Below the pieces are notes generated by a model. That model saw nothing but the letters and a program-made list of their open reading frames with translations. It was not told the origin of the DNA and made no database searches. Made by a program: the position numbers and the translations under genes. A stretch of 64,000 nt of DNA, from assembly GCA_040755395.1 (NCBI GenBank), contig JBFMAX010000006.1, forward strand, positions 116,843 to 180,842. The letters are read 5' to 3'. Below, piece by piece: positions 42,978-55,227 of this stretch; position 1 is the stretch's first letter, and each line of letters begins with the position of its first letter. This DNA comes from Nitrospirota bacterium (GTDB lineage Bacteria; Nitrospirota; Nitrospiria; Nitrospirales; Nitrospiraceae).

Positions 42978-43106
42978 GGTTTGTCCTCCTGCATACCAAC
43001 CGTTGGAGGTAGCTTGCATGCGGTGGGTCTAGATACCCCCTTTGAAGTGCGTCGCCGCCTATCGCCATCCAGCGTCTGCCCGCACGCTCGGCTATTGGTT
43101 TGTATC

Positions 43107-43135
43107 AAAATAATTCTAATTAGAACAATAGTCAA
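43107..43135 (-). promoter_or_regulatory. Promoter of the DoxX operon with an embedded 12-bp palindrome
   Basis: On the minus strand, TTGACT (43130-43135) and TATTTT (43107-43112) are 17 bp apart. The spacer contains TTCTAATTAGAA (43114-43125), a perfect palindrome typical of MarR or HxlR-type operators, placed to block RNA polymerase. No such regulator gene is adjacent in the window. Confidence 0.6.
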
Positions 43136-43218
43136 GGGGGCATTTCGCCCCCAATTTGCCCAAACCCCGGCTCGAATTCCATCATGGCCTCCTGAATTAT
43201 CAACCACATGCGAGCGCT

Positions 43219-44361
43219 CTAATCCAGCGTCTGCCGGTAGCGTGTCACGCCGATGGCGAGGGCGACGACGGCAAATAGCGCGATCTGCCAAAGCTGAAAG
43301 GCCACGTCTTCCAGGCCGTTGCCTTTGAGCAGGATGCCGCGGACGATTCGCAGGAAATGGGTCAGCGGAAAGAGTTCGCCGATCGCCTGAGCCCAGGACG
43401 GCATGCCGCGGAAGGGAAACATAAATCCGGAAAGGAGCAACGACGGCAGGAAGAAGAAGAACGACATCTGCACCGCCTGGAGTTGGTTCTTGGCCAAGGT
43501 GGAAAAGGTGATGCCCATCGCCAGGTTGGCCGCGATGAACGCCAGGGCGACTACGAGCAAGAGACCGAGGCTCCCGATCATGGGCACGTCGAACAGAACG
43601 CGGGCAGCGATGAGGATCAACCCCACCTGGATATAGCCGACGAGAATGTACGGAACGATCTTGCCGATCAGCACTTCCAGCGGTCTGGTTGGCATGGAGA
43701 GCAGATTTTCCATGGTGCCTCGCTCACGTTCTCGCGTGATGGCCAGCGCGGTGATCATCACCATGGTCATCGTGAGGACGACGCCCATCAGGCCCGGCAC
43801 GATATTGTATTGCGTGATGGCTTCGGGGTTGTACCGCGCGTGGATGCGCACATCCACCGGGCCGTCGGCGCCGGCGAGAAAGGCGAGGGGACCTTTGAGG
43901 TCGTTCTGTAGCGCAGTGTCCAGCAAGGTGCGCAAGGAACCGAGGGCGTTACTGGTGGCGGCGGGGTCGGTCGCGTCCGCTTCGACGAGAATGGCGGGTC
44001 TGTCGCCGCGAAGGAGATCGCGGGTGAAATTCTCCGGAATGTTGATGACGAACTGGACTTCGCCGCGCGCCAGCACGGCGTGCCCTTCGGATTCGGTCTT
44101 GACCTGACGGACGAAGTCGAAGTACCCGCTGTTCTGTATCGCGTACAGGACCGTGCGGCCCTGCGGACCATGGTCGGCCAGGAGCACGGCGGTCGGCAAG
44201 CGCTTCGGATCCGAATTGATGGCAAAGCCAAAGAGGGTCAGTTGGATCAGCGGGATGCCGATCATCATGCCGAACGTGAGGCGGTCCCGGCGCATCTGGA
44301 TGAATTCCTTGACGACCATCGCCCAAAACCGCGCCGGTGAGAATGCGCGCCGTGCCTTCAT
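43219..44361 (-). CDS. ABC-2 type transporter permease
   Basis: 380 residues from ATG 44361, which overlaps the ATPase gene as ATGA. The N-terminal anchor (RLTFGMMIGIPLIQLTLFGF) is followed by a periplasmic domain and about five membrane segments from residue 180 (LMGVVLTMTMVMITALAITR); RERERGTMENLLSMPTRP and FFFLPSLLLSGFMFPFRGMP are characteristic of YbhR/YbhS-type drug exporters. It is the last gene of the export operon. Confidence 0.9.
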   Translation of the reverse strand: MKARRAFSPARFWAMVVKEFIQMRRDRLTFGMMIGIPLIQLTLFGFAINSDPKRLPTAVLLADHGPQGRTVLYAIQNSGYFDFVRQVKTESEGHAVLARGEVQFVINIPENFTRDLLRGDRPAILVEADATDPAATSNALGSLRTLLDTALQNDLKGPLAFLAGADGPVDVRIHARYNPEAITQYNIVPGLMGVVLTMTMVMITALAITRERERGTMENLLSMPTRPLEVLIGKIVPYILVGYIQVGLILIAARVLFDVPMIGSLGLLLVVALAFIAANLAMGITFSTLAKNQLQAVQMSFFFFLPSLLLSGFMFPFRGMPSWAQAIGELFPLTHFLRIVRGILLKGNGLEDVAFQLWQIALFAVVALAIGVTRYRQTLD

Positions 44362-45299
44362 GACGGAACATTCTCCTGTGACCTGTCCATTAGATGAATG
44401 AACACGTCTTCGAGCCCCGATTCGATCCGGCGCCATTCATAGGGTTCCACGCGAAACGGTGCGATGGCTCGCTCAAGCGCGACGGCGTCGTCTCCGCTCA
44501 CGTGCAGCCTGTTGCCGAACGCCACGGCCTGCCGCACACCGGAGCGGCCGCGGAGCTGCTCGGCGAGCGCCAGCACATTCGGGCCGCTGACCGACCACGT
44601 CGTCAGGCGTGCCTGCGCGATCACCTCGGCCACCGTGCCGTAGGCCAGCAATGTGCCGTAGGAGATGTAGGCGAGCCGATGGCAGCGTTCGGCTTCATCC
44701 ATGTAGTGCGTGGTGATCAGGAACGTCAGCCCTTGTCCGGCCAACTGGTGAATTTCCTCCCAGAATTCCCGGCGCGCTTTGGGGTCGACCCCCGCCGTGG
44801 GCTCATCGAGCAGCAGTAATTTCGGCCGGTGAATGAGGCACGCCGCCAAGGCCAAGCGTTGTTTCCAGCCGCCTGACAGCTCGCCGGCAAGTTGCTTCCG
44901 CCGTCCCGCGAGCCCAAGTCGCTCCAGGCTGTCGCCCACGGCTTCACGACGATTCTTGACGGCATACATACGCGCGACAAAGTCGAGATTCTCGGCGATG
45001 CTCAAGTCCTCATAGAAACTGAACCGCTGAGTCATGTAGCCGACTTCGCGTTTGATCGCTTCACTCTCGGTAATCACATCGTAGCCGAGGCACGTGCCGC
45101 CGCCCGCATCAGCCCGGAGCAGTCCACAGAGCATGCGGATGAAGGTCGTCTTGCCGCTGCCGTTCGGGCCGAGGAACCCGCAGATTTCGCCTGTGCGGAC
45201 TTGGAGGCTGATGTGGTTGACGGCTGTCAGGTTGCCGAACCGCTTGGTCATGCCTTGCACGTCGATCGCGAGATTATTTGCGGCGACGCCGTGAGCCAT
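44358..45299 (-). CDS. ABC transporter ATP-binding protein
   Basis: 313 residues. Walker A GFLGPNGSGKTTFIRMLCG, signature LAGELSGGWKQRLALAACL, Walker B LLLLDEPTAGVD and the H-loop LITTHYMDEAERC are all intact. A C-terminal extension of about 85 residues is typical of the CcmA / YbhF-type drug-export ATPases. It powers the adjacent ABC-2 permease and lies 3 bp after the HlyD gene. Confidence 0.95.
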   Translation of the reverse strand: MAHGVAANNLAIDVQGMTKRFGNLTAVNHISLQVRTGEICGFLGPNGSGKTTFIRMLCGLLRADAGGGTCLGYDVITESEAIKREVGYMTQRFSFYEDLSIAENLDFVARMYAVKNRREAVGDSLERLGLAGRRKQLAGELSGGWKQRLALAACLIHRPKLLLLDEPTAGVDPKARREFWEEIHQLAGQGLTFLITTHYMDEAERCHRLAYISYGTLLAYGTVAEVIAQARLTTWSVSGPNVLALAEQLRGRSGVRQAVAFGNRLHVSGDDAVALERAIAPFRVEPYEWRRIESGLEDVFIHLMDRSQENVPS

Positions 45300-45302
45300 G
45301 GA

Positions 45303-46289
45303 TCAGGACCCGAATTGCACATCCACCGGTTGGCCTGGATGCAGGTTGACCGCGATCTTGGGGTCGAAGATCGCTTCGACCATGAAGACCAGTTTCTCGC
45401 GGCTCTCCTGGCTGTAGATGACCGGCGGCGTGTATTCCGCCTTCGGTGAAATGAAACCGACTTTCCCGATGAACGGCTCGCGCACGCCGTCCACGGTGAC
45501 GCGCACGGTGTCTCCCGGATGAATCGTGCCGATCTGTGCCTGTGGCACGAACGCGCGCACCTTGATGTTCTCCGGGGGCAGGAGTACGACCACCGGCCGC
45601 CCCGCAGGCACCCATTCGCCCTGGCGATAAAGGGTGTCGAACACCAGCCCCGCTTGCGGCGCCGCCTGGCGCTTTTGCGAGAGGTCCCACTCCGCCTTGG
45701 CCAACGCCGCTTCCCGTGCCCGCACCTCGGCCTCCGCCGCTGCGATCTGATCGCTGCGTGAGCCGAGCTGCGCGGTTTTCAACTCGGCCTCGAGTTGCGA
45801 CACTCGCTGGCGATTCTGGTCCCTCGCGGAACGCGCTCGATCAAACTCCAGCTCCGCGGTCGCCCCGGGGACACGCATCAACTCTTGCTGTCGCGCAAAC
45901 TCGCTCTCTGAAAGCGTCAATGCCGCCCATGCTTGCTTGAGTTGCGCTTTGATGGATTCGATTTCCGAGGGACGCTTGCCTTTTTTCGCATCCTCCAAAT
46001 TGGCGCGGGCCTGGGCCAGTCTCCGTTCCGCCTCGTCCCGAGCGGCCTTTTCCGCCGTGCTGTCCACCGCGAACAACGGATCGCCCGCCTTCACCTGCGA
46101 GCCCCGCTGCACATGCAGTGATTCCAGCGCGCCCGCCAGCGGCGAAGCCACGTACACGAACTCTCCTTCGACGTATCCCTGCACTCGATCAGGATCCGAG
46201 CGGCTGCAACTCGACAACAGGCACAGCACTGCCAGCGCGCCGCCGACGCGAAACAGCAGGCTTCGATGCGCCGCGTCCAAGCCGGTCAT
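45303..46289 (-). CDS. HlyD-family membrane fusion protein (lipoprotein-like N-terminus)
   Basis: 328 residues. The N-terminal hydrophobic segment ends LCLLSSCSRSDP, a likely lipobox. Barrel-sandwich and lipoyl motifs are in VYVASPLAGALESLHVQRG and GDPLFAVDSTAEKA, with two long coiled-coil helices (residues 75-205). The C-terminal part has IHPGDTVRVTVDGVREPFIG. It resembles YbhG and would link the permease to an outer-membrane channel. Confidence 0.9.
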   Translation of the reverse strand: MTGLDAAHRSLLFRVGGALAVLCLLSSCSRSDPDRVQGYVEGEFVYVASPLAGALESLHVQRGSQVKAGDPLFAVDSTAEKAARDEAERRLAQARANLEDAKKGKRPSEIESIKAQLKQAWAALTLSESEFARQQELMRVPGATAELEFDRARSARDQNRQRVSQLEAELKTAQLGSRSDQIAAAEAEVRAREAALAKAEWDLSQKRQAAPQAGLVFDTLYRQGEWVPAGRPVVVLLPPENIKVRAFVPQAQIGTIHPGDTVRVTVDGVREPFIGKVGFISPKAEYTPPVIYSQESREKLVFMVEAIFDPKIAVNLHPGQPVDVQFGS

Positions 46290-46912
46290 CTCTTTGCCCT
46301 TCCGGTCTCGGCGATCATGCCCTCAAGGATCACCGCGATGATGGCGGAAAACGCGGTCTTCGGCGTGAGACCGAGTTCCACCATCTTTTTTGGATTCATG
46401 ATGGCCTGCACGGCGCCGAGCAGAATCTCGATAACTACCTTGGCCGGAATGTCCTTGCGGATGATCCCCGTTCTGCGCCCTTCCTCGAAGAGCTTGCCGA
46501 AATGCCGCTGAATATGATCCCGTCGCCGGCTCTCCACCAGCTTGAACAGTTCCGGCTCCCGCCGCATGTCGCGCACAAACGCCGGTTGAATCTCGTCCGT
46601 GTGGCGCTGCACACACGCGAGCAGTCGATGCAGCGCGCCAAGCACATCGGACGCGGACTCGGATGTAATTGCTTCGAAGTCCGTCTCGATGCTGCGGAAT
46701 TTGTCCAGGAGCACGGCCTCCAGAAGAGCGGTTTTGCTCGGGAAACAGGCGTAGAGCGTTTTCTTGCTCATCCCGAGTTCTTCTGCGAGGTCATCCATGG
46801 TGACGCTGCGGAACCCGTGGGCAAAAAAGTGGTGACGGGCCGCGGTGACAATCCGCTGGACGGCGGGATGTTCGTTCGAGAGCCTTTGCGGCCGTGCCTT
46901 GCCGGGACGCAT
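46286..46912 (-). CDS. TetR-family transcriptional regulator
   Basis: 208 residues with the TetR N-terminal HTH (VTMDDLAEELGMSKKTLYAC) and a helical ligand-binding half. Its stop overlaps the HlyD start (4 bp), and it leads the export operon, so it should control its own transcription; a candidate operator overlaps the promoter just upstream. The order regulator-HlyD-ATPase-permease mirrors E. coli ybiH-ybhGFSR. Confidence 0.93.
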   Translation of the reverse strand: MRPGKARPQRLSNEHPAVQRIVTAARHHFFAHGFRSVTMDDLAEELGMSKKTLYACFPSKTALLEAVLLDKFRSIETDFEAITSESASDVLGALHRLLACVQRHTDEIQPAFVRDMRREPELFKLVESRRRDHIQRHFGKLFEEGRRTGIIRKDIPAKVVIEILLGAVQAIMNPKKMVELGLTPKTAFSAIIAVILEGMIAETGRAKR

Positions 46913-46922
46913 GATGATCCTT

Positions 46923-46960
46923 AGGAAACGTTTATAGTATTTCTAGTTTCCTCACGTCAA
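46923..46960 (-). promoter_or_regulatory. Promoter and likely TetR operator of the export operon
   Basis: TTGACG (46955-46960) and TATAAA (46931-46936) are spaced 18 bp. An inverted repeat AGGAAAC (46923-46929) and GTTTCCT (46946-46952) spans the spacer and the -10 box, a layout expected for autorepression by the TetR protein. Confidence 0.6.
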
Positions 46961-47056
46961 GGGCTTCTCTCAACACATGTGTGAATCGCGGAAGGCAATG
47001 AATAGAGATGGTGAAGAAATACCGGAGGGCGATTCGGTGTCCGTGGCGTTGAAGGC

Positions 47057-47539
47057 TTACTGCTTGCGGCGCGCACCCTTCATCGCTCGCTCCACCTCGC
47101 GCCCGGCCGCGCGTTCCTTAATGGCTTCGCGACGGTCGTACTGTTTCTTGCCTTTGGCGAGCGCCAGCTCGACTTTGGCGTGGCCGCGCCGGGTGAAGTA
47201 GATGCGGAGGGGGACCAGCGTCAGGCCCTTCTGCTGCGTCCGGCCGATCAGCTTGTTGATCTCCTTGCGGTGGAGGAGCAGCTTCCTGGGCCGCAGCGGG
47301 TCGTGGTTCATGATGTTGCCGTGGCTGTAGGGACTGATGTGGCAGTGGTGGAGGAAGACCTCGCCGTCGTCCACGCTGGCGTAGCTGTCCTGCAGATTGG
47401 CCCGCCCTTCGCGCAGCGATTTGACTTCCGTGCCCCTGAGGACGATCCCGGCTTCGAACTTTTCCTCGATGAAATAGTCGTGGAACGCTTTCCGATTGGT
47501 CACCACGACCTTTTCGCTCGTGTCTTTGTCCTTGACCAT
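47057..47539 (-). CDS. smpB: SsrA-binding protein
   Basis: Binds tmRNA and delivers it to stalled ribosomes. 160 residues: [20 protein letters not shown], then [20 protein letters not shown] and [20 protein letters not shown] are standard; the C-terminal tail is Lys/Arg-rich ([14 protein letters not shown]). The tmRNA gene is 11 kb away in the same window. Confidence 0.97.
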   Translation of the reverse strand: MVKDKDTSEKVVVTNRKAFHDYFIEEKFEAGIVLRGTEVKSLREGRANLQDSYASVDDGEVFLHHCHISPYSHGNIMNHDPLRPRKLLLHRKEINKLIGRTQQKGLTLVPLRIYFTRRGHAKVELALAKGKKQYDRREAIKERAAGREVERAMKGARRKQ

Positions 47540-47690
47540 GACGCGCCACTATAGCACCCGCAGCGGCGCTCAGCCATCAGTCCCAGCATCGGCCGACGCG
47601 CGAGACGGGCGAGAAAGGCGCGAACCCGGGAACACCACTTTCTTGCCTGTCGCGCTAGTCTCGCGTGCGCGACGCTGCTAGAATGCCTCC

Positions 47691-48191
47691 ATGCCTGCGG
47701 CCGGTTCCTTCGACTCCCTCGAATCCATCCTCGGCGGCATGGCCCGCCGTTTGGGCCTGGACGCGAAGCTCGCTGAATTCCGGCTTCGCCGGCGATGGGG
47801 GGAGATCGTCGGCCTGCAGATCGCGGCGCACACAAGACCGGACCACATTCGCTTCAAGAAACTCTATCTGCTCGTCCGCGACTCCGTGTGGCTCCACCAA
47901 CTGACGTTCCTCAAGCCGGATCTGCTGGCCAGGATCAACGCCGAAGCCGGCGGCGAAGCGGTCACCGACATCGTCCTGCGCATCGGCGACTTCGGTCCGG
48001 AAGATGAAGAGCTTCGACGTTCGACGCCGGATCCCGAACCTCGACCCTCGACCCTGGAACCTCGAACCGCTCTTGAACACGAAGCGGCGGCGCATGCCGA
48101 GGCGGTGAAGGACCCGGAGTTGCGGGCTCGATTGGCGGCCGTTATGGCCCAGGCGCTGTCTCTCCCCGGGAAACCTCGGCCCCTGCGGTGA
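47691..48191 (+). CDS. DUF721 / DciA-like protein
   Basis: 166 residues. The conserved N-terminal 95 residues (LRRRWGEIVGLQIAAHTRPD and LYLLVRDSVWLHQLTFLKPD) match DUF721/DciA, a helicase-loading factor that works with DnaB in bacteria lacking DnaC. Its place near gyrA-dnaA fits replication. A proline/arginine-rich linker (RSTPDPEPRPSTLEPRT) is encoded by short tandem repeats. Its 3' end overlaps the convergent downstream gene by 50 bp. Confidence 0.85.
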   Translation: MPAAGSFDSLESILGGMARRLGLDAKLAEFRLRRRWGEIVGLQIAAHTRPDHIRFKKLYLLVRDSVWLHQLTFLKPDLLARINAEAGGEAVTDIVLRIGDFGPEDEELRRSTPDPEPRPSTLEPRTALEHEAAAHAEAVKDPELRARLAAVMAQALSLPGKPRPLR

Positions 48192-48717
48192 TCGACCCCT
48201 TGAACAGCTCCCGCGCGTACGCCGCCGTGCCGAGCGTGTCCTTGCCGCGCAGAAGAGGACCGATGCGCCCCTCCTCTTCGTTGTCCTCGAGCCGATAGAA
48301 TCCCCGCACCGCTTTTTCGAATCCCTCGCTCACGGCCCGATCCTCGCCGGTCAGGTACTTGTGGAGAATGTCGGGGTCCGTCCAGGCGTCATGGGTAAAG
48401 ATATAGATGTTGATGCGGCGATAGCGACCTTGGGGATCGCCGGGCGTGGTGGGACGGATCTTCATCGGACCGAAGTTGCGGGTCTCCCGGCCCACCTTTC
48501 TAAACCGCTCGATCAACGTCTCGATTTCGGTGTCGCTGGTCCACGGCGGGACATGCACGGCGACCGCCGTGCCTTCCTGTGACCCGATGCTGTACGGCGG
48601 GATAGACCGGTCCGGACGGCTGAGGAACATCCCGCCCCAGATCAACGCGAACGACCCGACGAACACGCCGAGCGCCAGTTTGACGACGGTGTCTAATTTT
48701 TGTATCCGCGCGAGCAT
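48142..48717 (-). CDS. Membrane-anchored hypothetical protein
   Basis: 191 residues from ATG 48717 (a GTG at 48744 is an alternative). One N-terminal membrane segment (LALGVFVGSFALIWGGMFLS) anchors a periplasmic or cytoplasmic soluble domain, with FHx-like repeats absent and no cysteine. The region RINIYIFTHDAWTDPDILHK, then FEKAVRGFYRLEDNEEEGRI suggests an alpha/beta fold. No family recognised. It overlaps the end of the DciA-like gene convergently. Confidence 0.65.
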   Translation of the reverse strand: MLARIQKLDTVVKLALGVFVGSFALIWGGMFLSRPDRSIPPYSIGSQEGTAVAVHVPPWTSDTEIETLIERFRKVGRETRNFGPMKIRPTTPGDPQGRYRRINIYIFTHDAWTDPDILHKYLTGEDRAVSEGFEKAVRGFYRLEDNEEEGRIGPLLRGKDTLGTAAYARELFKGSITAGAEVSRGETAPGP

Positions 48718-48889
48718 GTACGATGGTGCGACTGCGGTAAGCACTGGCGGGCGGATAATAGACGCGTCTCGTGAGCCTTCAGCGGTCAGCTATCAGCAGT
48801 CAGCCCTGTCGGCGACAAGGGAAAGCCATGTCCGGAATGGAGGAGGGTCAGATGACTCAAAACTCTTGCTGAACGCTGACGGCTCTGCT

Positions 48890-51364
48890 TCACCCGTCGT
48901 TCCCGTTATCCGGGGCCGCGTCCTCGCGCTCGCCGCTCTCCGCCAACCGGGCCACCGCGACCACCCGGTCGTCCTCGCCTTCGAGCTCGATGATCCGGAC
49001 GCCCTGCGTGTTGCGCCCGATCTCCCGGATGTCGTCCACGCGGCAGCGCAGAATCTTGCCTTTGGCCGCCATCAGCATGATTTCGTCGCCGTCGCGGACT
49101 TGGAGGAAGCCGACCGCAAGCCCGTTGCGCTCCGTCGTCTTAACGCTGATGATCCCCTTCCCGCCGCGTCCCTGGACGCGGTATTCCGTGACCGGCGTCC
49201 GCTTGCCGTAACCGCCTTCGGTCACGGTCAAGATGGACGTGGTGGAGTCGGGGGTGATGGTTTCCATCCCGATGACTTCATCGCCCTCTTCGAGGGTAAT
49301 GCCGCGCACGCCGTGGGCGGTCCGGCCCATCGACCGCACGTCGTCCTCCTTGAACCGGATGGTAATGCCCTGTTTCGTGCCCAACAGGATTTCCCGCTGG
49401 CCGTCGGTGATCTCCACGCCGATGAGCTTGTCGCCTTCGTCGAGCGAGAGCGCGATGATGCCGCCCTGGCGCGGATTGCTGAAGGCGGAGAGCTCGGTCT
49501 TTTTGATGACGCCCTGCCTCGTCGCCATGACGACGTATCGGTCCTCGCGGAATTCTTTGACCGGCACCGTGGCGGTGACTTTCTCGTCCGACTTCAGCGC
49601 GAGCAGGTTAATGAGCGCCTTGCCCTTGGCGGCCCGGCCCGCCTCCGGGATCTCGTGGACTTTGAGCCAATACACCTTGCCGGCGTCGGTGAAGAACAGG
49701 AGAGAGTCGTGCGTGGAGGCGGTGAACAGCGTCTCGACGAAGTCCTCCTCCTTGATACCCATGCCGATCTTGCCCTTGCCGCCGCGCCGCTGGGCCCGGT
49801 AGAGCGACACCGGGTTCCGCTTGATGTAGCCGGCGTGGGAAATGGTGACGACGACTTCCTCCTCGGCGATGAGGTCTTCGATGTTGATCTCCGCTTCTTC
49901 CTTGACGATCTGCGTCCGCCGCTCGTCCTTGTAGGCTTCCCGGATCTCGACCAGCTCGTCCTTGATGATCTTTCGCACCAGCGCCTCGCTGCCCAGCACG
50001 GAGCGGAGATACTCGATCTGCTTAAGGACTTCTCGGTACTCCTCGACGAGCTTGTTGCGCTCCAACTGCGTCAGGCGCTGCAGGCGCATGTCGAGGATCG
50101 CGTTGGCCTGGATCTCGGTCAGGTTGAACCGCCGCATCAGACCGCCCCTCGCCTCGTCCGGCGATTGGGCGCGGCGGATCAGCGCGATCACCGCGTCGAG
50201 GTTGTCGAGCGCGATTTTGAGCCCCTCGAGAACATGGGCGCGCTCTTCCGCCTTCCGCAACTCGAAGGACGTGCGGCGCACGACGACTTCGCGGCGGTGC
50301 TCGACGAACGCGGACAGGATCTGCTTGAGATTCAGGACCTCGGGCCGGTTGTTGACCAGGGCCAACATGATGACCCCGAAGGTCGTCTGGAGCTGGGTGT
50401 GCTTGTAGAGGTTGTTCAGCACGACCAGCGGAATTTCGCCGCGCTTCAGCTCGATGACGATCCGCACGCCGTCCCGATCCGACTCGTCGCGCAGGTCCGC
50501 GATGCCTTCGATCCGCCTGTCCTGGACAAGTTCGGCGATTTTCTCGATCAGGCTCGCCTTGTTGACCTGATACGGAATCTCGGTGACGATCAGCCGCTCG
50601 CGGTCGGTCCGCTCGTCGCTTTCGATGTTGACCTTCGCGCGCAGGGTCAGCAGGCCCCGCCCCGTCTCGTAGGCCTTCTTGATGCCTTCCGTGCCGTAGA
50701 TGAAGCCGGCCGTCGGGAAGTCCGGGCCGGGGATCTTCTTCATCAGTTGCGCGACCGTCACGTCCGGGTTCTCCAGCAGCAGCAGCAGGCCGTCGATGAC
50801 TTCGGCCAGGTTGTGCGTGGGGATGTTCGTCGCGTAGCCGACCGCGATGCCGCCCGCGCCGTTGACGAGCAGATTGGGCACCTTGGCGGGCAGGACGACC
50901 GGCTCGACCCTCGATTCGTCGTAGTTGGGCACAAAATCGACGGTCTCCTTATCGATGTCGGCCAGCATTTCCTCGGCGAGCTTCGTCAGCCTCGCCTCGG
51001 TATACCGCATGGCGGCGGGCGGATCGCCGTCCATCGAGCCGTAGTTGCCCTGGCCGTCCACGAGCGGGTAGCGCATGTTGAAGTCCTGCGCCATCCGCAC
51101 CAGCGTGTCGTAGATCGCGGCGTCCCCGTGGGGATGGTAGTTCCCCATGATCTCGCCGACGATCTTGGCCGACTTGCGATAGGCCCGGTTGTGGGCCAGG
51201 CCCATCTCGTTCATGCCGTAGAGGATGCGGCGGTGGACCGGCTTGAGGCCGTCGCGCACGTCCGGCAGCGCGCGTCCCACGATCACGCTCATCGCGTAAT
51301 CGAGATAGGACGAGCGCATCTCGTCTTCGATCGCGATCTGGCCTAGTCGTTCGTCGGGAGGCAT
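48890..51364 (-). CDS. gyrA: DNA gyrase subunit A
   Basis: 824 residues; introduces negative supercoils with GyrB. Starts [40 protein letters not shown] and [10 protein letters not shown] hold the catalytic Tyr. The GyrA-box is [12 protein letters not shown], so it is a true gyrase, not topoisomerase IV, and the six-bladed C-terminal domain follows. It lies after gyrB with a 92-bp repeat-rich gap. Confidence 0.98.
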   Translation of the reverse strand: MPPDERLGQIAIEDEMRSSYLDYAMSVIVGRALPDVRDGLKPVHRRILYGMNEMGLAHNRAYRKSAKIVGEIMGNYHPHGDAAIYDTLVRMAQDFNMRYPLVDGQGNYGSMDGDPPAAMRYTEARLTKLAEEMLADIDKETVDFVPNYDESRVEPVVLPAKVPNLLVNGAGGIAVGYATNIPTHNLAEVIDGLLLLLENPDVTVAQLMKKIPGPDFPTAGFIYGTEGIKKAYETGRGLLTLRAKVNIESDERTDRERLIVTEIPYQVNKASLIEKIAELVQDRRIEGIADLRDESDRDGVRIVIELKRGEIPLVVLNNLYKHTQLQTTFGVIMLALVNNRPEVLNLKQILSAFVEHRREVVVRRTSFELRKAEERAHVLEGLKIALDNLDAVIALIRRAQSPDEARGGLMRRFNLTEIQANAILDMRLQRLTQLERNKLVEEYREVLKQIEYLRSVLGSEALVRKIIKDELVEIREAYKDERRTQIVKEEAEINIEDLIAEEEVVVTISHAGYIKRNPVSLYRAQRRGGKGKIGMGIKEEDFVETLFTASTHDSLLFFTDAGKVYWLKVHEIPEAGRAAKGKALINLLALKSDEKVTATVPVKEFREDRYVVMATRQGVIKKTELSAFSNPRQGGIIALSLDEGDKLIGVEITDGQREILLGTKQGITIRFKEDDVRSMGRTAHGVRGITLEEGDEVIGMETITPDSTTSILTVTEGGYGKRTPVTEYRVQGRGGKGIISVKTTERNGLAVGFLQVRDGDEIMLMAAKGKILRCRVDDIREIGRNTQGVRIIELEGEDDRVVAVARLAESGEREDAAPDNGNDG

Positions 51365-51377
51365 GTCTTTCCTTTGT

Positions 51378-51456
51378 CGTTAACCGTTAAACGTGAAACG
51401 TTAACCGCGAATTCCAAACCGGTATTTCTCTACGGTTCACGATTCACGAATAACGT

Positions 51457-51457
<1 letters not shown>
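51378..51457. repeat. Degenerate repeats between gyrB and gyrA
   Basis: Units such as CGTTAACCGTTAAACGTG and AACGTTTATAC recur, in the same style as at 35650, 53990 and 59306. Intergenic and non-coding. Confidence 0.6.
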
Positions 51458-53982
<2,525 letters not shown>

Positions 53983-53984
53983 TC

Positions 53985-54073
53985 ATCGGTCTATCGTCAT
54001 TCGTCAACCGCAGGACGCCGGTTCCCGGGACCCGCCCCGCAAACGGTTGACGCTTGACCATTGACCGTTGACG
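53985..54073. repeat. Degenerate heptamer repeats between gyrB and dnaN
   Basis: TTGACGCTTGACCATTGACC and GTTGACG units, with variants CGTCAATCG-like on the other strand. The same pattern as 59306-59392 and 60699-60752. Confidence 0.6.
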
Positions 54074-54076
54074 CAC

Positions 54077-55204
54077 TCAAATCTTAACCGGCATCACCAC
54101 GCACTTGAATCCCGGCGTCTCCGGCTCCTGGATCAGACAGGGGCTGAGCGGCGTCTCCATCTGGAGGGTGACGGTTTCCCCGTCCATCACGCCGAAGACA
54201 TCCAGCAGATAGCGCGCGTTGAATCCGGTGGTCAGCGGCTCGCCCTCGTAGCGGGCGGCCAACTCTTCGGTCGCTTCGCCGTAATCCGGATTGCTCGAAA
54301 ACAGCGTCATCCTCCCCGGCGCAAAGGACAGCCTCACCGCGTTGGCTTTGTCGCGCGACAGGACGGAGACCCGGCGCAGCGCGCTTTCCAACTCGCCGCG
54401 ATTCACGGCGATGCGCCTGTTGCTCTCCTTGGGGACGACCTGCTGATAGTTGGGGTAGTTGCCCTCCATCAACCGTGACGTCAGGAGCAGCCCGCTCTTC
54501 CGAAAGATCATCAGATTCTTGGTGAACCCGATCAACGGCTCTTCGTCGCCGCCTTCTTCCAGCAGACGGCGTATCTCCTGGGCGGCCTTTTTGGGGATGA
54601 TGGCCTTGATTTCTTTCGGCGCGTCTTTGCTGCCGGGCTTGCCGACTTCCTGCTCGGCCACGGCCAGCCGATGTCCGTCCGTCCCGACCAGCCGGAGCAC
54701 GGTCTTCTTGTCGGTCGCGGCCAGCGTGACCAGCAAGCCGTTCAAGATGTAACGCGCGTCGTTGTCTCCGGCGGCAAACAACGTCTTGCGGATCAACTCC
54801 AGGAAGCCCGCGCCGGCCAGCGGCGTCAACCCTTCGCGCTCGATCACCGGCAGGGCCGGATAGTCGCCGCTCGGCAGTCCCACGATCTTGAACTGGCTCT
54901 TGCCGGCCTGGATCGTCGTCCAGTTATTGTCGGCGGAGGTCATTTCGACGTCGCCTTCCGGCAACTCCTTGATAATCTCGTAGAGTTTACGCGCCGAGAG
55001 CGTGACGCCTCCGGGCTCCAGCACGGTCGCTTTGTACAGGCCCCGCATCCCGATCTCCAGGTCGGTGGCGACGATCTCCGTCCCTTCGTGCTTGGCTTCC
55101 AGGAGAATATTGGACAGGATGGGCATGGTGTTGCGCTTCTCCACCACCCCCTGCACGCGCTGTAAGCCGATCAGCAGTTCATCACGCCCGATCCGAACTT
55201 TCAT
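54077..55204 (-). CDS. dnaN: DNA polymerase III sliding clamp (beta)
   Basis: 375 residues from ATG 55204, 24 bp after dnaA's stop. MKVRIGRDELLIGLQRVQGV is the start; GTDGHRLAVAEQEVG and RKLYEIIKELP are typical. The C-terminus QMETPLSPCLIQEPE, then CVVMPVKI closes the third clamp domain. Follows dnaA as in most bacteria. Confidence 0.97.
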   Translation of the reverse strand: MKVRIGRDELLIGLQRVQGVVEKRNTMPILSNILLEAKHEGTEIVATDLEIGMRGLYKATVLEPGGVTLSARKLYEIIKELPEGDVEMTSADNNWTTIQAGKSQFKIVGLPSGDYPALPVIEREGLTPLAGAGFLELIRKTLFAAGDNDARYILNGLLVTLAATDKKTVLRLVGTDGHRLAVAEQEVGKPGSKDAPKEIKAIIPKKAAQEIRRLLEEGGDEEPLIGFTKNLMIFRKSGLLLTSRLMEGNYPNYQQVVPKESNRRIAVNRGELESALRRVSVLSRDKANAVRLSFAPGRMTLFSSNPDYGEATEELAARYEGEPLTTGFNARYLLDVFGVMDGETVTLQMETPLSPCLIQEPETPGFKCVVMPVKI

Positions 55205-55227
55205 ACCCGCTCCCTCCGACTCGAGCT

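Noticed and set aside
48446..51346. Long plus-strand open frame (966 codons) across gyrA
   Set aside because: It is the exact antisense of gyrA, high in Arg, Asp and Val, and matches no known protein; high GC creates such frames.
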